Assembly: GCA_029379215.1 (NCBI GenBank)
Contig: JAQYWO010000003.1
Coordinates: 1 to 64,000, forward strand
Direction of reading: 5' to 3'
Source: Rhizonema sp. PD37
GTDB taxonomy: Bacteria; Cyanobacteriota; Cyanobacteriia; Cyanobacteriales; Nostocaceae
DNA length: 64,000 nt
In this document: positions 46,322 to 55,246 of the stretch, piece after piece
Numbering within the stretch: the stretch's first letter is position 1
Layout of the letters: every line of letters starts with the position of its first letter
Notes under the pieces: model-generated
What the model was told of the DNA's origin: nothing
What the model saw: the letters and a program-made list of their open reading frames with translations, nothing else
Databases searched by the model: none
Made by a program: the position numbers and the translations under genes

Positions 46322-47416
46322 GTGCAGCCAGTTGGAGTTGTTGTCATTGGTCGAAATGAAGGAAATCGTCTTAAAGAGTGCTTACTTTCTGTATTGAGTC
46401 AAAAAACCACAATTGTTTACGTAGATTCAGGTTCGACAGATGGTAGTGTCGCATTGGCTCGCTCTCTAGGCGTTCATGTAGTAGAACTTGATTTATCTAT
46501 TCCGTTTACTGCGGGTCGTGCTAGAAATGCAGGCTTTGAACATCTATTAAAAGTAAACCCAGATACCGAATTTGTTCAGTTTGTGGATGGAGACTGTCGG
46601 ATCGTAGAAGGATGGTTAGAACGTGCAGTGCATGAATTGGTGACTCAACCTCACGTTGTTGTCGTCTGTGGGCGGCGGCGAGAAGAATTCCCAGATCACT
46701 CTATCTACAATCGTTTGTGCGATATAGAATGGAACACTCCTGTTGGGGAAGCCAAAGCATGCGGTGGCGACTCAATGATGCGAGTTTTAGCACTTAAACA
46801 AGCAGTCGGTTTCAATCCCAGCTTAATTGCCGGTGAGGAGCCTGAATTATGTGTGCGATTACGTCAATCTGGAGGGAGTATTTTACGTATAGATACGGAG
46901 ATGACCCAGCATGACGCTCAAATGACTCATTTTAGTCAGTGGTGGAAGCGATCGCTACGTGCAGGTCATGCTTTTGCTGAAGGGTCTTGGATACATGGGA
47001 GTAGCCCAGAACGGCATTGGGTCAAAGAAAGCCGAGGTATTTGGTTGTGGGGGTTGCAACTGCCCTTGCTAGCAATTACAACTGTATGCTTATCGGTTAT
47101 AATATCGTTTCGGATTTTAGATTCTGGATTTTGGATTGGAAATCGCCATCTGTATCTAAGTCATATAAAGCCATATGTGACATTGTTATTTCCAGGTCTA
47201 AGTATACTGTTACTATTCATGGCTTATGCTTTATTAGGTTTTAAAGTATACAAACATACTTCACAACGAGGATTTAAGTCACAAGAGGCAGTTCTTTACT
47301 CTTTGTCTTGCGTTTTAGGTAAATTTCCGCAAGTGCAGGGTCAAATTCAGTTTCACCTTTCCCGCTTACTCAAAAGGCAACGTACTTTAGTTGAGTATAA
47401 AAAAGTTAGCACTTAA
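46322..47416 (+). CDS. Family 2 glycosyltransferase, membrane-associated
   Basis: The 364-residue GT2 begins VGVVVIGRNEGNRLKECLLS and continues with TIVYVDSGSTDGSVALARSL, shown here as VDSGSTDGSVALA. FVQFVDGDCRIVEGWLE near residue 85 contains the D-G-D metal site. AGEEPELCVRLRQSGG near residue 172 is the acceptor or base region. Two hydrophobic segments near 243-265 and 283-308 anchor the C-terminal part. The loop between them (FRILDSGFWIGN) is encoded by GGATTTT-type heptamer repeats. Start GTG 46322 follows AGGAGG by eight bases, an excellent ribosome-binding site. The sugar is unknown. Confidence 0.9.
   Translation: MQPVGVVVIGRNEGNRLKECLLSVLSQKTTIVYVDSGSTDGSVALARSLGVHVVELDLSIPFTAGRARNAGFEHLLKVNPDTEFVQFVDGDCRIVEGWLERAVHELVTQPHVVVVCGRRREEFPDHSIYNRLCDIEWNTPVGEAKACGGDSMMRVLALKQAVGFNPSLIAGEEPELCVRLRQSGGSILRIDTEMTQHDAQMTHFSQWWKRSLRAGHAFAEGSWIHGSSPERHWVKESRGIWLWGLQLPLLAITTVCLSVIISFRILDSGFWIGNRHLYLSHIKPYVTLLFPGLSILLLFMAYALLGFKVYKHTSQRGFKSQEAVLYSLSCVLGKFPQVQGQIQFHLSRLLKRQRTLVEYKKVST
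47112..47139. repeat. Heptamer STRR inside a GT2 coding region
   Basis: Four 7-bp units are consecutive: GGATTTT, AGATTCT, GGATTTT, GGATTGG. Such arrays are normally intergenic in filamentous cyanobacteria. Here the array keeps the frame and lies in the loop between the two C-terminal membrane segments. Confidence 0.7.
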
Positions 47417-48093
47417 AGAAAATCTAGCACTGGTAGTCATCAGGTTTGTAATTGTAGGGAATTTTGGTCATTGATGCTTAAAAGTTGACCCTCAACGGCT
47501 AACAGACGAAATCTTATAAATACAGACATTTTTTCATGACATCCGGACTAACTATCGAAATTTACAGTAACTTTACGAAAATATACTAGTATCTAAATAT
47601 CAACTTCATACAAACATCTTGATTTTCGCTGGTAAAAACATTATCTTAACGTCTGGTATTGACTAAAAAAATTTTAGAGATTTGCTCCAGCATTCTTAGT
47701 TATGCAAGCTTCGTGAAGATAGTTCTTTGCCATTTACCAAAAGTGACAAGGGGAGAGCGCAGGCATGTATGAGTAAAGGAAATTTAGTCACTCCAACGTC
47801 ACCGAAAGTGAAAACGCTCTTCTCGCTCACTTGTTTCTTCAGCCGAATTCCTACTTCGTATATTGCCTATGGCAACAATCAGTCGGGGAACTTTCGGCAT
47901 ATCCAAAGGCATTCCTCGCAACCACTCAGTCAATAGATTTCGGTGGAAAACTTGTGCCGTTGTAGTTGAACAGACAATTAATAGGTAATAGGGACGATTA
48001 TTATCTTCTTCTCTAAATAACCAATAACCCATTACCAAATTGTGTAAGTTGTCTTATTGACTGTAAGGCTCTTACTGTAAGCTTGGAGTAAAA
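47417..48093. other. Gene-free stretch, 680 bp
   Basis: No supported gene is present. Overlapping ORFs at 47727-47936 (plus) and 47799-48038 (minus) lack recognisable features; the minus one looks slightly more protein-like (LLTEWLRGMPLDMPKVPRL). The region should contain a promoter for the next glycosyltransferase gene. Confidence 0.4.
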
Positions 48094-49350
48094 ATGAAAA
48101 TAGCGTATTTAGTAAATAAGTATCCAAAGACAAGCCACAGCTTTATTCGACGAGAAATCGCTGCTCTTGAAGCTTGCGGTTTTGCAGTAGAACGCTTCTC
48201 AATTCGAGATTGCGAATCTGAATTGGTTGATCCAGAGGACAAATTAGAGTCTAAGAAAACTTTAGTAGTGTTGAGTGTAGGCATTTTAGGTTTGCTGTTT
48301 AATTTGTTCGGCATTGCCATTACCAAACCAATTCTTTGGTTGAAGAGTTTATGGTTAGCCCTTAAAGTTGGTTGGGCTTCAGAGAGAGGAGTTCTATATC
48401 ATATTATTTACTTAGCTGAAGCTTGCGTTCTGCTAGGTTGGTTGCGTAATGCAGGAGTAACTCACCTTCATGCTCACTTTGGAACTAACTCCACCACTGT
48501 AGCAATGTTGTGTCAAGCGTTAGGTGGACCAGCATATAGTTTTACAGTTCATGGTCCATACGAGTTTGATAAACCTGAAAGTATCGGCTTGAGAGAAAAG
48601 ATAAATCGTGCAGCTTTTGTGACTACCGTAAGTTCCTTCAGTCAAGGTCAGCTTTATCGGTGGTGCGAACACCAGCAGTGGCAAAAAATTCATGTGATTC
48701 GTTGTGGTATAGACAGTGATTTTTTCAACCACCCGATAACAACAATACCATCCCAACCAAACTTAGTATGCGTTGGTCGGCTGTGTGAAGAAAAAGGGCA
48801 ACTACTCTTAATAGAAGCAATTAAGCAATTAGCGGCTATGGGATTATGGTGTCAGTTGACTCTTGTTGGTGATGGTCCTTTAAGACCGGAAATAGAAAAA
48901 TTAATCACTGAATATGGTCTTGAAGCACAAGTAAAAATTACTGGTTGGGCTAGTGGTATTGAAGTACAAAAATATGTGATGAATTCCCGTGCTTTAGTTC
49001 TGTCGAGCTTTGCAGAAGGATTACCTGTGGTGATTATGGAAGCTTTGGCGTTGAGGCGTCCAGTCGTTAGCACCTATGTTGCTGGAATTCCGGAACTAGT
49101 CATGCCGGGTGTTAACGGATGGCTTGTTCCATCAGGTTCTGTAGAAGGTTTAACAGCAGCTTTGCGTGAAGTTTTAGAACTTTCCACAGAGAAGTTGCAA
49201 CAAATGGGTCAAGCTGGATATGTTTCTGTGAAAGCACAGCACGACATCGCACTTGAAGCAGGCAAGTTAGCGAATTTGTTCCGATATTACCAACAGAAAT
49301 CAAGAGAAGTAGAGCATAATTACCAACTACAGGTAAGCTTGAAGAACTAA
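48094..49350 (+). CDS. Family 4 glycosyltransferase
   Basis: The 418-residue GT-B enzyme begins MKIAYLVNKYPKTSHSFIRR, the start typical of colanic-acid (WcaL/AmsK-like) transferases. THLHAHFGTNSTTVAML and YSFTVHGPYEFD lie in the acceptor domain. In the donor domain, LVCVGRLCEEKGQLLLIEAI, LTLVGDGPLRPEIEKL and the E-x7-E motif SSFAEGLPVVIMEALALRRP are clear. PELVMPGVNGWLVPSGSVE closes it. An internal hydrophobic stretch near 63-90 may contact the membrane. It is followed after 78 bp by the Wzx gene and likely shares its transcript. Confidence 0.93.
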   Translation: MKIAYLVNKYPKTSHSFIRREIAALEACGFAVERFSIRDCESELVDPEDKLESKKTLVVLSVGILGLLFNLFGIAITKPILWLKSLWLALKVGWASERGVLYHIIYLAEACVLLGWLRNAGVTHLHAHFGTNSTTVAMLCQALGGPAYSFTVHGPYEFDKPESIGLREKINRAAFVTTVSSFSQGQLYRWCEHQQWQKIHVIRCGIDSDFFNHPITTIPSQPNLVCVGRLCEEKGQLLLIEAIKQLAAMGLWCQLTLVGDGPLRPEIEKLITEYGLEAQVKITGWASGIEVQKYVMNSRALVLSSFAEGLPVVIMEALALRRPVVSTYVAGIPELVMPGVNGWLVPSGSVEGLTAALREVLELSTEKLQQMGQAGYVSVKAQHDIALEAGKLANLFRYYQQKSREVEHNYQLQVSLKN

Positions 49351-49428
49351 TATCAAATAACATTTCTATTTACTCAGAGTAGGCATGTAGAAACTTTTGG
49401 CTAACCTCTCATTGCTAATCAAGAAATT

Positions 49429-50763
49429 ATGACGAAAAAGCTTGCTATTCGTAGTGCTATTTGGACAGTTTTCGGCTATGGAACTGGTCAGGTACTTCGG
49501 TTTGGTAGTAACCTAATCCTAACTCGCCTACTCGTACCAGAGTATTTTGGTCTGATGACTGTGGTGAACACTCTGAGAATAGGTATTGAATTATTCTCAG
49601 ACATAGGTATTCTTCAAAGCATTGTCAACAATAAGCGAGGGGATGAGCCAGTTTTTTTAAATACTGCTTGGACACTACAGACTATTCGTGGGGTGATACT
49701 CTGGCTATTTTTATTAATTGTTACCTTGCCAATATCAACATTTTATAGTGACAAGCGCCTTTTGTGGTTGATTCCGATTGCAGGAATGTCCTCAATCTTG
49801 GATGGTTTTTGTTCTACAAGCTTATATACTCTCCACCGCCGACTACAACTAGGTAAGTTAATTCGATTCGACCTCATCGTGCAGGTATTAACTCTTGCTA
49901 CCATAATTATTTGGTCGCTACTTAGCCCAGGGCTTTATGCTTTAGCTTTTGGAGTTATAGCTGGCTCAATCTACAAAATGGTCGGCAGTCATTGGTTAAT
50001 CCGAGGTTACTCCAATCGATTCGCTTGGGATAGAGATGCAGTTGTAGAGATTTTAACCTTCGCGAAATGGATGTTTGTGGCATCAGCTGTAATGTTTCTC
50101 AACGATCAAGCAGATCGCCTCATTCTCGCAAAGCTGTTGTCATTTCAAGTTTTAGGAGTTTATACCATAGCTTATGCATTGGCTGGCATACCCCGAGAAG
50201 TAGTCAAACAACTTGGCTATAAAGTCATTTTTCCGACAATTGCCAACCATATCGATTTGCCACGATCTAGTTTACGAGAGAAAATTCTTCGCCAACGCCG
50301 AATCATGCTGATTGGGTTTGCGTTTTTATTAGCTATTCTCGTGACGCTTGGTGATTTGGTAATCTCCGCACTTTATGACCAAAGGTATAGTGAAGCAACG
50401 TGGATGATGCCGATTCTTTCCTGCGGCGTTTGGTTTTCGGTACTGTTCTACACTATTAGTCCAGCTTTAATGGCAATTGGCAAGCCCATGTACGCAGCCC
50501 AAAGCAATTTGGCTGGGTTCTTGGTTATTGGTGTAGGATTACCTTTAGCCTTTTTCAATTTCGGCACAGTGGGCGCTATTGTTTTGATTGCACTCAGCGA
50601 TATGCCTTTGTATTTTGTCAACCTTTATGGGTTAGGAAGAGAAAAACTTTTAACTATTGTCCAGGATATTCAGTGTACTGCCTTTTTTGTGGGAGTACTG
50701 GCTTTATTTCTATTTATTCGGAGTTATTTAGGGTTTGGGATACCAATTCATGCGATTCTCTAG
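49429..50763 (+). CDS. Polysaccharide flippase (Wzx family)
   Basis: The 444-residue membrane protein has about twelve helices and the MOP-superfamily polysaccharide transporter pattern. RSAIWTVFGYGTGQVLRFGS then NLILTRLLVPEYFGLMT forms the first helices. NDQADRLILAKLLSFQVLGV is the mid-protein signature, followed by YTIAYALAGIPREVV. The family flips undecaprenyl-linked repeat units from the cytoplasmic to the periplasmic face. It is the last gene of the polysaccharide series. The next genes are on the opposite strand, and no clear terminator was seen. Confidence 0.92.
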   Translation: MTKKLAIRSAIWTVFGYGTGQVLRFGSNLILTRLLVPEYFGLMTVVNTLRIGIELFSDIGILQSIVNNKRGDEPVFLNTAWTLQTIRGVILWLFLLIVTLPISTFYSDKRLLWLIPIAGMSSILDGFCSTSLYTLHRRLQLGKLIRFDLIVQVLTLATIIIWSLLSPGLYALAFGVIAGSIYKMVGSHWLIRGYSNRFAWDRDAVVEILTFAKWMFVASAVMFLNDQADRLILAKLLSFQVLGVYTIAYALAGIPREVVKQLGYKVIFPTIANHIDLPRSSLREKILRQRRIMLIGFAFLLAILVTLGDLVISALYDQRYSEATWMMPILSCGVWFSVLFYTISPALMAIGKPMYAAQSNLAGFLVIGVGLPLAFFNFGTVGAIVLIALSDMPLYFVNLYGLGREKLLTIVQDIQCTAFFVGVLALFLFIRSYLGFGIPIHAIL

Positions 50764-50838
50764 ACTAGCAACTTAGCTGTCATATATCAGCGTAAGAAAC
50801 TTTTTCCAGTACTTGTGCTGATTGCTGATGGCTAACAG

Positions 50839-51126
50839 CTATGTCAAAGGCTCATCACTGTTAAAGAACAGCAAGCGTATAGCGAGTATGGCAAAACCTA
50901 CAGCCGCGATCGCTTTCAACATGCGTGTGGGTAATAACTCTGCCACTGCTCCCCCAGCTAATGCTCCTAACAAGCTAGTTAATAATAGAGCCGCAGCTGC
51001 TCCAAAAAACACAGCGCGGGGAGATTGGCTGCCGGACGAAAGTGCGATCGCCGCTAATTGACTTTTATCACCTAATTCTGACAAAAAAACTGTAATAAAG
51101 CTTAAACCTAAAAGGTGCCAATCCAT
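50839..51126 (-). CDS. UPF0016/GDT1 half-protein (manganese-exporter type), partner B
   Basis: The 95-residue membrane protein is one UPF0016 unit. The signature FLSELGDKSQLAAIAL near residue 14 (E-x-G-D-K-S/T) sits in the first helix, followed by two more hydrophobic segments. Full-length family members (TMEM165/GDT1, cyanobacterial Mnx, bacterial MneA) carry two such units and export manganese or move calcium and manganese. Here the units are on two adjacent genes, and this one is downstream by about 108 bp. The two products presumably assemble as a heterodimer (inference). Confidence 0.88.
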   Translation of the reverse strand: MDWHLLGLSFITVFLSELGDKSQLAAIALSSGSQSPRAVFFGAAAALLLTSLLGALAGGAVAELLPTRMLKAIAAVGFAILAIRLLFFNSDEPLT

Positions 51127-51234
51127 AATTATAGCTCTTTTTAACTATATATACTAAACATAACGCGTGCGATTGACCTCTTCCCCAGTTAAAACAGGGG
51201 GAAACAAGCAATCATTTATACCATTAACATCACA

Positions 51235-51705
51235 CTAAAATTGGAGTACATCCCACAACAGAAGCAGGGAAATAACTAACATCATTATTCCTGCGCCTCT
51301 CTCTACAGTTTTGGGAGAAAAATATTTAGCTATCCAACTGCCCAAAGCCACACCCAATAAACTTGTCGTCACCAGTGCAACTCCAGAACCTAGAAAAACT
51401 ATCCACGGAGAATGAGACTGGGCACTCATCAGCAAAGTCGATAGCTGTGTCTTATCACCAATTTCTGCGAGAAAAATCGTGAAGAAAGTCGTGCTAAAAG
51501 TAACTGCTATGGATTGCTGTTTGAAATTGCGCTCGCTAACTTCAGATGATTCACTAGAGCTTAATGAGGACTCTTCTGCTTCAGGCTGTTCATCAACACA
51601 AAGCCATGTATCTGAATAGCATGTATTACTTTCTTCTATTTCTGGTTGGCTTTCCAAGTGAGATTCACTATAGATTGGGTGTGTAGTGTCAAGTTTCACG
51701 GTCAA
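51235..51705 (-). CDS. UPF0016/GDT1 half-protein (manganese-exporter type), partner A
   Basis: The 156-residue protein has a 65-residue acidic, Ser/Glu-rich N-terminal extension. It then has one UPF0016 unit with the signature FLAEIGDKTQLSTLLM near residue 78 and further helices (VFLGSGVALVTTSLLGVAL, GIMMLVISLLLLWDV). The second unit is the next gene downstream. The acidic, cytoplasmic-side extension could bind divalent metal, which is speculative. The start is a TTG at 51705; a GTG two codons later is an alternative. In the thylakoid or plasma membrane this pair would protect against manganese excess (inference from family knowledge). Confidence 0.87.
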   Translation of the reverse strand: MTVKLDTTHPIYSESHLESQPEIEESNTCYSDTWLCVDEQPEAEESSLSSSESSEVSERNFKQQSIAVTFSTTFFTIFLAEIGDKTQLSTLLMSAQSHSPWIVFLGSGVALVTTSLLGVALGSWIAKYFSPKTVERGAGIMMLVISLLLLWDVLQF

Positions 51706-51788
51706 TCAGGCTATTTTTTTTCATATTCTTCTCATTTTCTCAGCAATTTTCAGAAATTGCAACTTATTTCTGGCAAAGTTAGTCGAAC

Positions 51789-52148
51789 TCAGCAGAAATC
51801 AAAACCCACAGCTTCGTCAAAACGCAGCATTTCTGGGCTGCTTTCGCTATAAACCCCCTCTATTTGCTGGCGACAACAATCTATTGCAAAATCATTTAAC
51901 TCTTCAGGGTTTATGCCATACATATCCTGAAAAATTTCTGGTTCTACACGGCAGAAACGCGGACGATTTGCGTAGATGCGACATTCTTGTAAATCCTTGT
52001 TGTAGTTGATACACCATCCTCCTTCACCTACCATGCTGAGATAAACTTCCAGTTCCGGTGGGGATAGATACTCATTCAAGTCTGGGCGATCTGCTGGGTT
52101 AAGATGACAGCAGGCTCCACATTGCTTCACACATTGCCACTTTGCCAT
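51789..52148 (-). CDS. YkgJ family cysteine-cluster protein
   Basis: The 119-residue protein has the cysteine signature of the YkgJ/CxxCxxCC family. It begins WQCVKQCGACCHLNPADRPD, followed by GWCINYNKDLQECRIYANRP then RFCRVEP, and DCCRQQIEG later. These cysteines are expected to bind zinc or an iron-sulphur cluster. The cellular role is unknown. It lies 83 bp upstream of the UPF0016 pair on the same strand. A shared transcript is possible, which would place it in a metal-related context (inference). Confidence 0.88.
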   Translation of the reverse strand: MAKWQCVKQCGACCHLNPADRPDLNEYLSPPELEVYLSMVGEGGWCINYNKDLQECRIYANRPRFCRVEPEIFQDMYGINPEELNDFAIDCCRQQIEGVYSESSPEMLRFDEAVGFDFC

Positions 52149-52378
52149 AATGCATTCAGGTGCAAGAGAACGTTTTCACAGTTGTTAAATTTTAATAAAT
52201 GCTCAGCTGTTATTCAGGGAATGCTAACAGTCAAGCGTCTGCGATTTCAATCCGATTCCTGCTTATTGTATGTTTTTTCTTATCATTTTGTTAAGTAAAT
52301 TAAATTTACATACCGCTCAGCGGATATGATCATTTGCATGTTTTGCAACAACGTTATTTAATTTTTATTTAGATCCTA

Positions 52379-52386
52379 GGGAGGGA
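52379..52386 (+). promoter_or_regulatory. Strong ribosome-binding site of psb30
   Basis: GGGAGGGA ends two bases before the ATG of the 40-codon psb30 gene, with the likely core GGGAGG about five bases before it. It is the clearest translation signal in this part of the window and supports the short gene. Confidence 0.6.
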
Positions 52387-52388
52387 AA

Positions 52389-52511
52389 ATGTTTGACGCT
52401 TTAGCCAACATCAACTGGGAAGTTATTTTTCAGCTACTATCTGTTGGACTGATCATGTTAGCTGGTCCAATAGTGATTTTTGTCCTGGCATTCCGCAACG
52501 GCGATATGTAA
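52389..52511 (+). CDS. psb30: Photosystem II protein Psb30 (Ycf12)
   Basis: A 40-codon gene encodes [20 protein letters not shown] and then [20 protein letters not shown]. This is the layout of Psb30/Ycf12, a one-helix thylakoid protein at the periphery of photosystem II that helps stabilise the complex under high light. Residues 10-34 form the membrane helix. The W-E-V-I-x-Q-L, AGP and the F-x-x-G end are characteristic. A strong ribosome-binding site precedes the ATG. It is monocistronic, between the divergent YkgJ gene and the convergent recJ. Confidence 0.9.
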   Translation: MFDALANINWEVIFQLLSVGLIMLAGPIVIFVLAFRNGDM

Positions 52512-52588
52512 CTTCTGAAGTAGGGACGCGACACCTAAGCGTCTCGACAACTTTTGTACGGGCAGGTTTTATCCGATAATCTACCTAT

Positions 52589-54751
52589 TTAATATTGATA
52601 GGTCAAACCTGCCCCTACTCCTAACTCTTCCAAAGCTTGAACGGCGGCTTGGATGAGTCCGTCGTATTGAGGTTGACAAAGATCGACATCCATAGCCTTT
52701 TCACGATTCGCTCCTAATAAACCAGTATTGCATCCAGGTGAAACGACTAAGAATACCCCTTCAGAATTTTTAATTCTTAATTCATTTAACGAACCGTTTT
52801 GATAGACACCACAGGTATAGTGGTTTTGGTTGTACTGAAAAGTCGTCCTCAAAAAAGGAGATATAGAGGTAAATAATAGATGCGACTGAGTTGGGAGGCG
52901 GACACCTAGTAATTCTAACTCAATAGTGGTGTTGCCGTTAAATTGATTTTCCCGCAGCTTGTAAGCAACATCAACTCGCGGTGGTAGGGGAAAGTAATCG
53001 CGCCAACGCCATGCGATCGCCTTAATTTTATAAAGATGATTGTCAATAGTTTGTGCAAGTGTCACTTTCAGGTGACTACCACCCTTGCCAACAGTCCCCT
53101 GTTCAACAACTTGGACATCAGTTGTCCAGAAGACAGGATCAGGGTTATTAATACCGCAAGGTTCTAAAACATTAAGCTGTTGATAAAGCTCTTGATTAAT
53201 TTGATTGAAGTTGATTTGAACGTCGATTTTCAGCAGGGGTTTGAGATGCTGGAGTTCCAGACAATTGTTGGCAAACTCACTCAGGCGCGATCGCAACGCC
53301 GCTAAGTTTTCTGCTGACAGAGAGAATCCCCCTGCTGCTTTGTGTCCGCCAAATTTACCTAGCAAGTCATGACAATATTCCAATGCTTCAAAAACATCAA
53401 ACTCCGAAATTCCTCTTGCTGAACCGCGAATTTTTTGTGAAGCAGATGGTTCATTTGTCGGCTCTTCTTCATAGGTGCCGATAAATACAGGAACACCATA
53501 ACGTTCTACCAAGCGAGAGGCGACAATACCAATAACGCCATGATGCCAGTTGGGTTGGACAATGACTAATACCCGGTTTTGCTGTAGAGAAGTAAGGTAT
53601 TCTGCCTCGACAATTGCGATCGCCTCTGTTTCAATTTCCTCACACATTTCCTGGCGTTGTTTGTTAATTGCTTCACACTGGATTGCTCTTGAGAGCGCTA
53701 TCTCCATATCATCTGTTGTTAGCAATTCAATCACAATCTGAGGATCGCCAATACGACCAATGGCATTAATTCGCGGCCCCAGGCGAAATCCAATATCTTC
53801 TGGTTTTAGGGATTTTGGATGAGATGAAGGGGAGTTGTTAGTTGTGAATCCTCCCTTATTTCCCGTTTTGCTCTCCCCTCCTGCTCCGGGCTGCACTCCT
53901 GACATCAGAATTAATGCTTGTATCCCAGACAATTTAGATTTGGGTAACTGCTGTAAACCACGTTTTACCCAACGGCGATTTACATCTGTTAAGGGAGCTA
54001 AATCTGCAATAGTTCCCAATGTAAATAGTTCCAGCATTGGTGCTAATATACTTTGAGCCGATACTCCCATGTGTTGAGCAAGAGAGACAGCCACAATATA
54101 GGCGACGCCAACACCAGCGACACCTCGATAAGGTGAGGATTCTCGGATGAGTTTAGGATTAAGAATAGCGTCAGCTGGTGGTAATTTTTGGGGAAGATCG
54201 TGGTGATCGGTGACAATGACTTTTAGACCAAGTTGTTTGGCAAGAGCAATTGGTTCAAAGGCTGAGATGCCATTATCTACTGTCAGAATCAGTCCTACGC
54301 CTTTTTTATGGGAGTCTTCTACAATGCGGTTGTTGATACCGTAACCTTCGTGCATCCGACTGGGAATATCATACTCTACTTGTGCACCTAACCAACGCAG
54401 ACTACGCAGCAGTAAAGCAGTGCTTGTCATCCCATCAGCATCGTAGTCACCGCAAATGATGATTTTTTCTTTAAAGGCGATCGCATTTTGCAACAAATTC
54501 AAACTGGTTGCGAGATCGGGGAACTCTTCAAGTGGTGGAGGTAAGATTAAAGATTCTGGATCTAAAAATATTTGTGCGGCTTCCTCAGTTGTAATACCAC
54601 GATTTATCAGCAGTTGGCTGACTGTGGACGACAAGTTCGCTGCTTCTGCCAATTTTTGCGCCAATTCTACTTTTGAAAGAAAAATTTGCCACCGCTGAAG
54701 AGGCAATTGCTGATGGTGATGAAGGACATTAGGTGTTGGTTGCTTGAGCAC
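52589..54751 (-). CDS. recJ: Single-stranded-DNA-specific exonuclease RecJ
   Basis: The 720-residue protein is a DHH-family 5'-3' exonuclease for recombination and mismatch repair. The DHH domain has IIICGDYDADGMTSTALLLR near residue 96, LTVDNGISAFEP, the eponymous VTDHHDLPQKLP near 180, and YRGVAGVGVAY. GFRLGPRINAIGRIGDP follows the inserted segment. The DHHA1 domain carries HHGVIGIVASRLVERYGVP and KFGGHKAAGGFSL. Residues about 285-312 (QPGAGGESKTGNKGGFTTNN onwards) are a low-complexity insertion not normal for RecJ. The start is GTG at 54751. Length is slightly above the bacterial norm, with a C-terminal extension of about 80 residues. Confidence 0.93.
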   Translation of the reverse strand: MLKQPTPNVLHHHQQLPLQRWQIFLSKVELAQKLAEAANLSSTVSQLLINRGITTEEAAQIFLDPESLILPPPLEEFPDLATSLNLLQNAIAFKEKIIICGDYDADGMTSTALLLRSLRWLGAQVEYDIPSRMHEGYGINNRIVEDSHKKGVGLILTVDNGISAFEPIALAKQLGLKVIVTDHHDLPQKLPPADAILNPKLIRESSPYRGVAGVGVAYIVAVSLAQHMGVSAQSILAPMLELFTLGTIADLAPLTDVNRRWVKRGLQQLPKSKLSGIQALILMSGVQPGAGGESKTGNKGGFTTNNSPSSHPKSLKPEDIGFRLGPRINAIGRIGDPQIVIELLTTDDMEIALSRAIQCEAINKQRQEMCEEIETEAIAIVEAEYLTSLQQNRVLVIVQPNWHHGVIGIVASRLVERYGVPVFIGTYEEEPTNEPSASQKIRGSARGISEFDVFEALEYCHDLLGKFGGHKAAGGFSLSAENLAALRSRLSEFANNCLELQHLKPLLKIDVQINFNQINQELYQQLNVLEPCGINNPDPVFWTTDVQVVEQGTVGKGGSHLKVTLAQTIDNHLYKIKAIAWRWRDYFPLPPRVDVAYKLRENQFNGNTTIELELLGVRLPTQSHLLFTSISPFLRTTFQYNQNHYTCGVYQNGSLNELRIKNSEGVFLVVSPGCNTGLLGANREKAMDVDLCQPQYDGLIQAAVQALEELGVGAGLTYQY

Positions 54752-54820
54752 AATCGCTGTTGGTTGGATTTTTTCATAACCACGTTCATACTAACCACTA
54801 ACCAGTCTTCATTCTCTAAT

Positions 54821-55246
54821 TTATAAAACATTGACACGCCCATCGTCACGGACGTAAACCGAGCGATCGCCTGGCGAGCGCCAATTTGGACGCAGTTCCA
54901 CTTGCAGTGTACCAAAATTTGGTTTACTAACAATGGCTTTCAGCGATAACTTCATGTCATCCCAGAATACAAGAGACACATTTGGCTTTGTCCCGTCTCC
55001 TTGGGAAAGTGTTAATTCCTGTCCGGGACGTAAGAAAATGGGGTCGGTGCCTTGTATTTTCTCGAATTTTACGAGAATAGAGGTGCGATTTACTATTTTT
55101 ACTTGAATGCGTTGACCTGGTGTAAACTGAATTGGTTGTAAACCACATTTAGAGGCACAGGTTCCAGCTAGTGTGGTACTGTGGTTTTCAGTTGATACTA
55201 AAACCAAAACTATTGCAAATAAAGTCGTAGATACAAACTTAAACAT
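54821..55246 (-). CDS. Conserved cyanobacterial-type secreted protein
   Basis: The 141-residue protein starts MFKFVSTTLFAIVLVLVST, a signal peptide probably cleaved near residue 28 (TLAGTCASKC). The mature part has two close cysteines, TCASKC, then a beta-rich domain with TPGQRIQVKIVNRTSILVKF, IFLRPGQELTLSQGDG and NVSLVFWDDMKLSLKAIV. I recognise no named family. The fold looks like a small immunoglobulin-type or cupredoxin-type sandwich, which is a guess. It is 69 bp upstream of recJ on the same strand. Confidence 0.7.
   Translation of the reverse strand: MFKFVSTTLFAIVLVLVSTENHSTTLAGTCASKCGLQPIQFTPGQRIQVKIVNRTSILVKFEKIQGTDPIFLRPGQELTLSQGDGTKPNVSLVFWDDMKLSLKAIVSKPNFGTLQVELRPNWRSPGDRSVYVRDDGRVNVL

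Noticed and set aside
47799..48038. Minus-strand 79-codon ORF between glycosyltransferase genes
   Set aside because: It is somewhat protein-like but has no recognisable family, overlaps a competing frame and has no clear ribosome-binding site. A homology search could rescue it.
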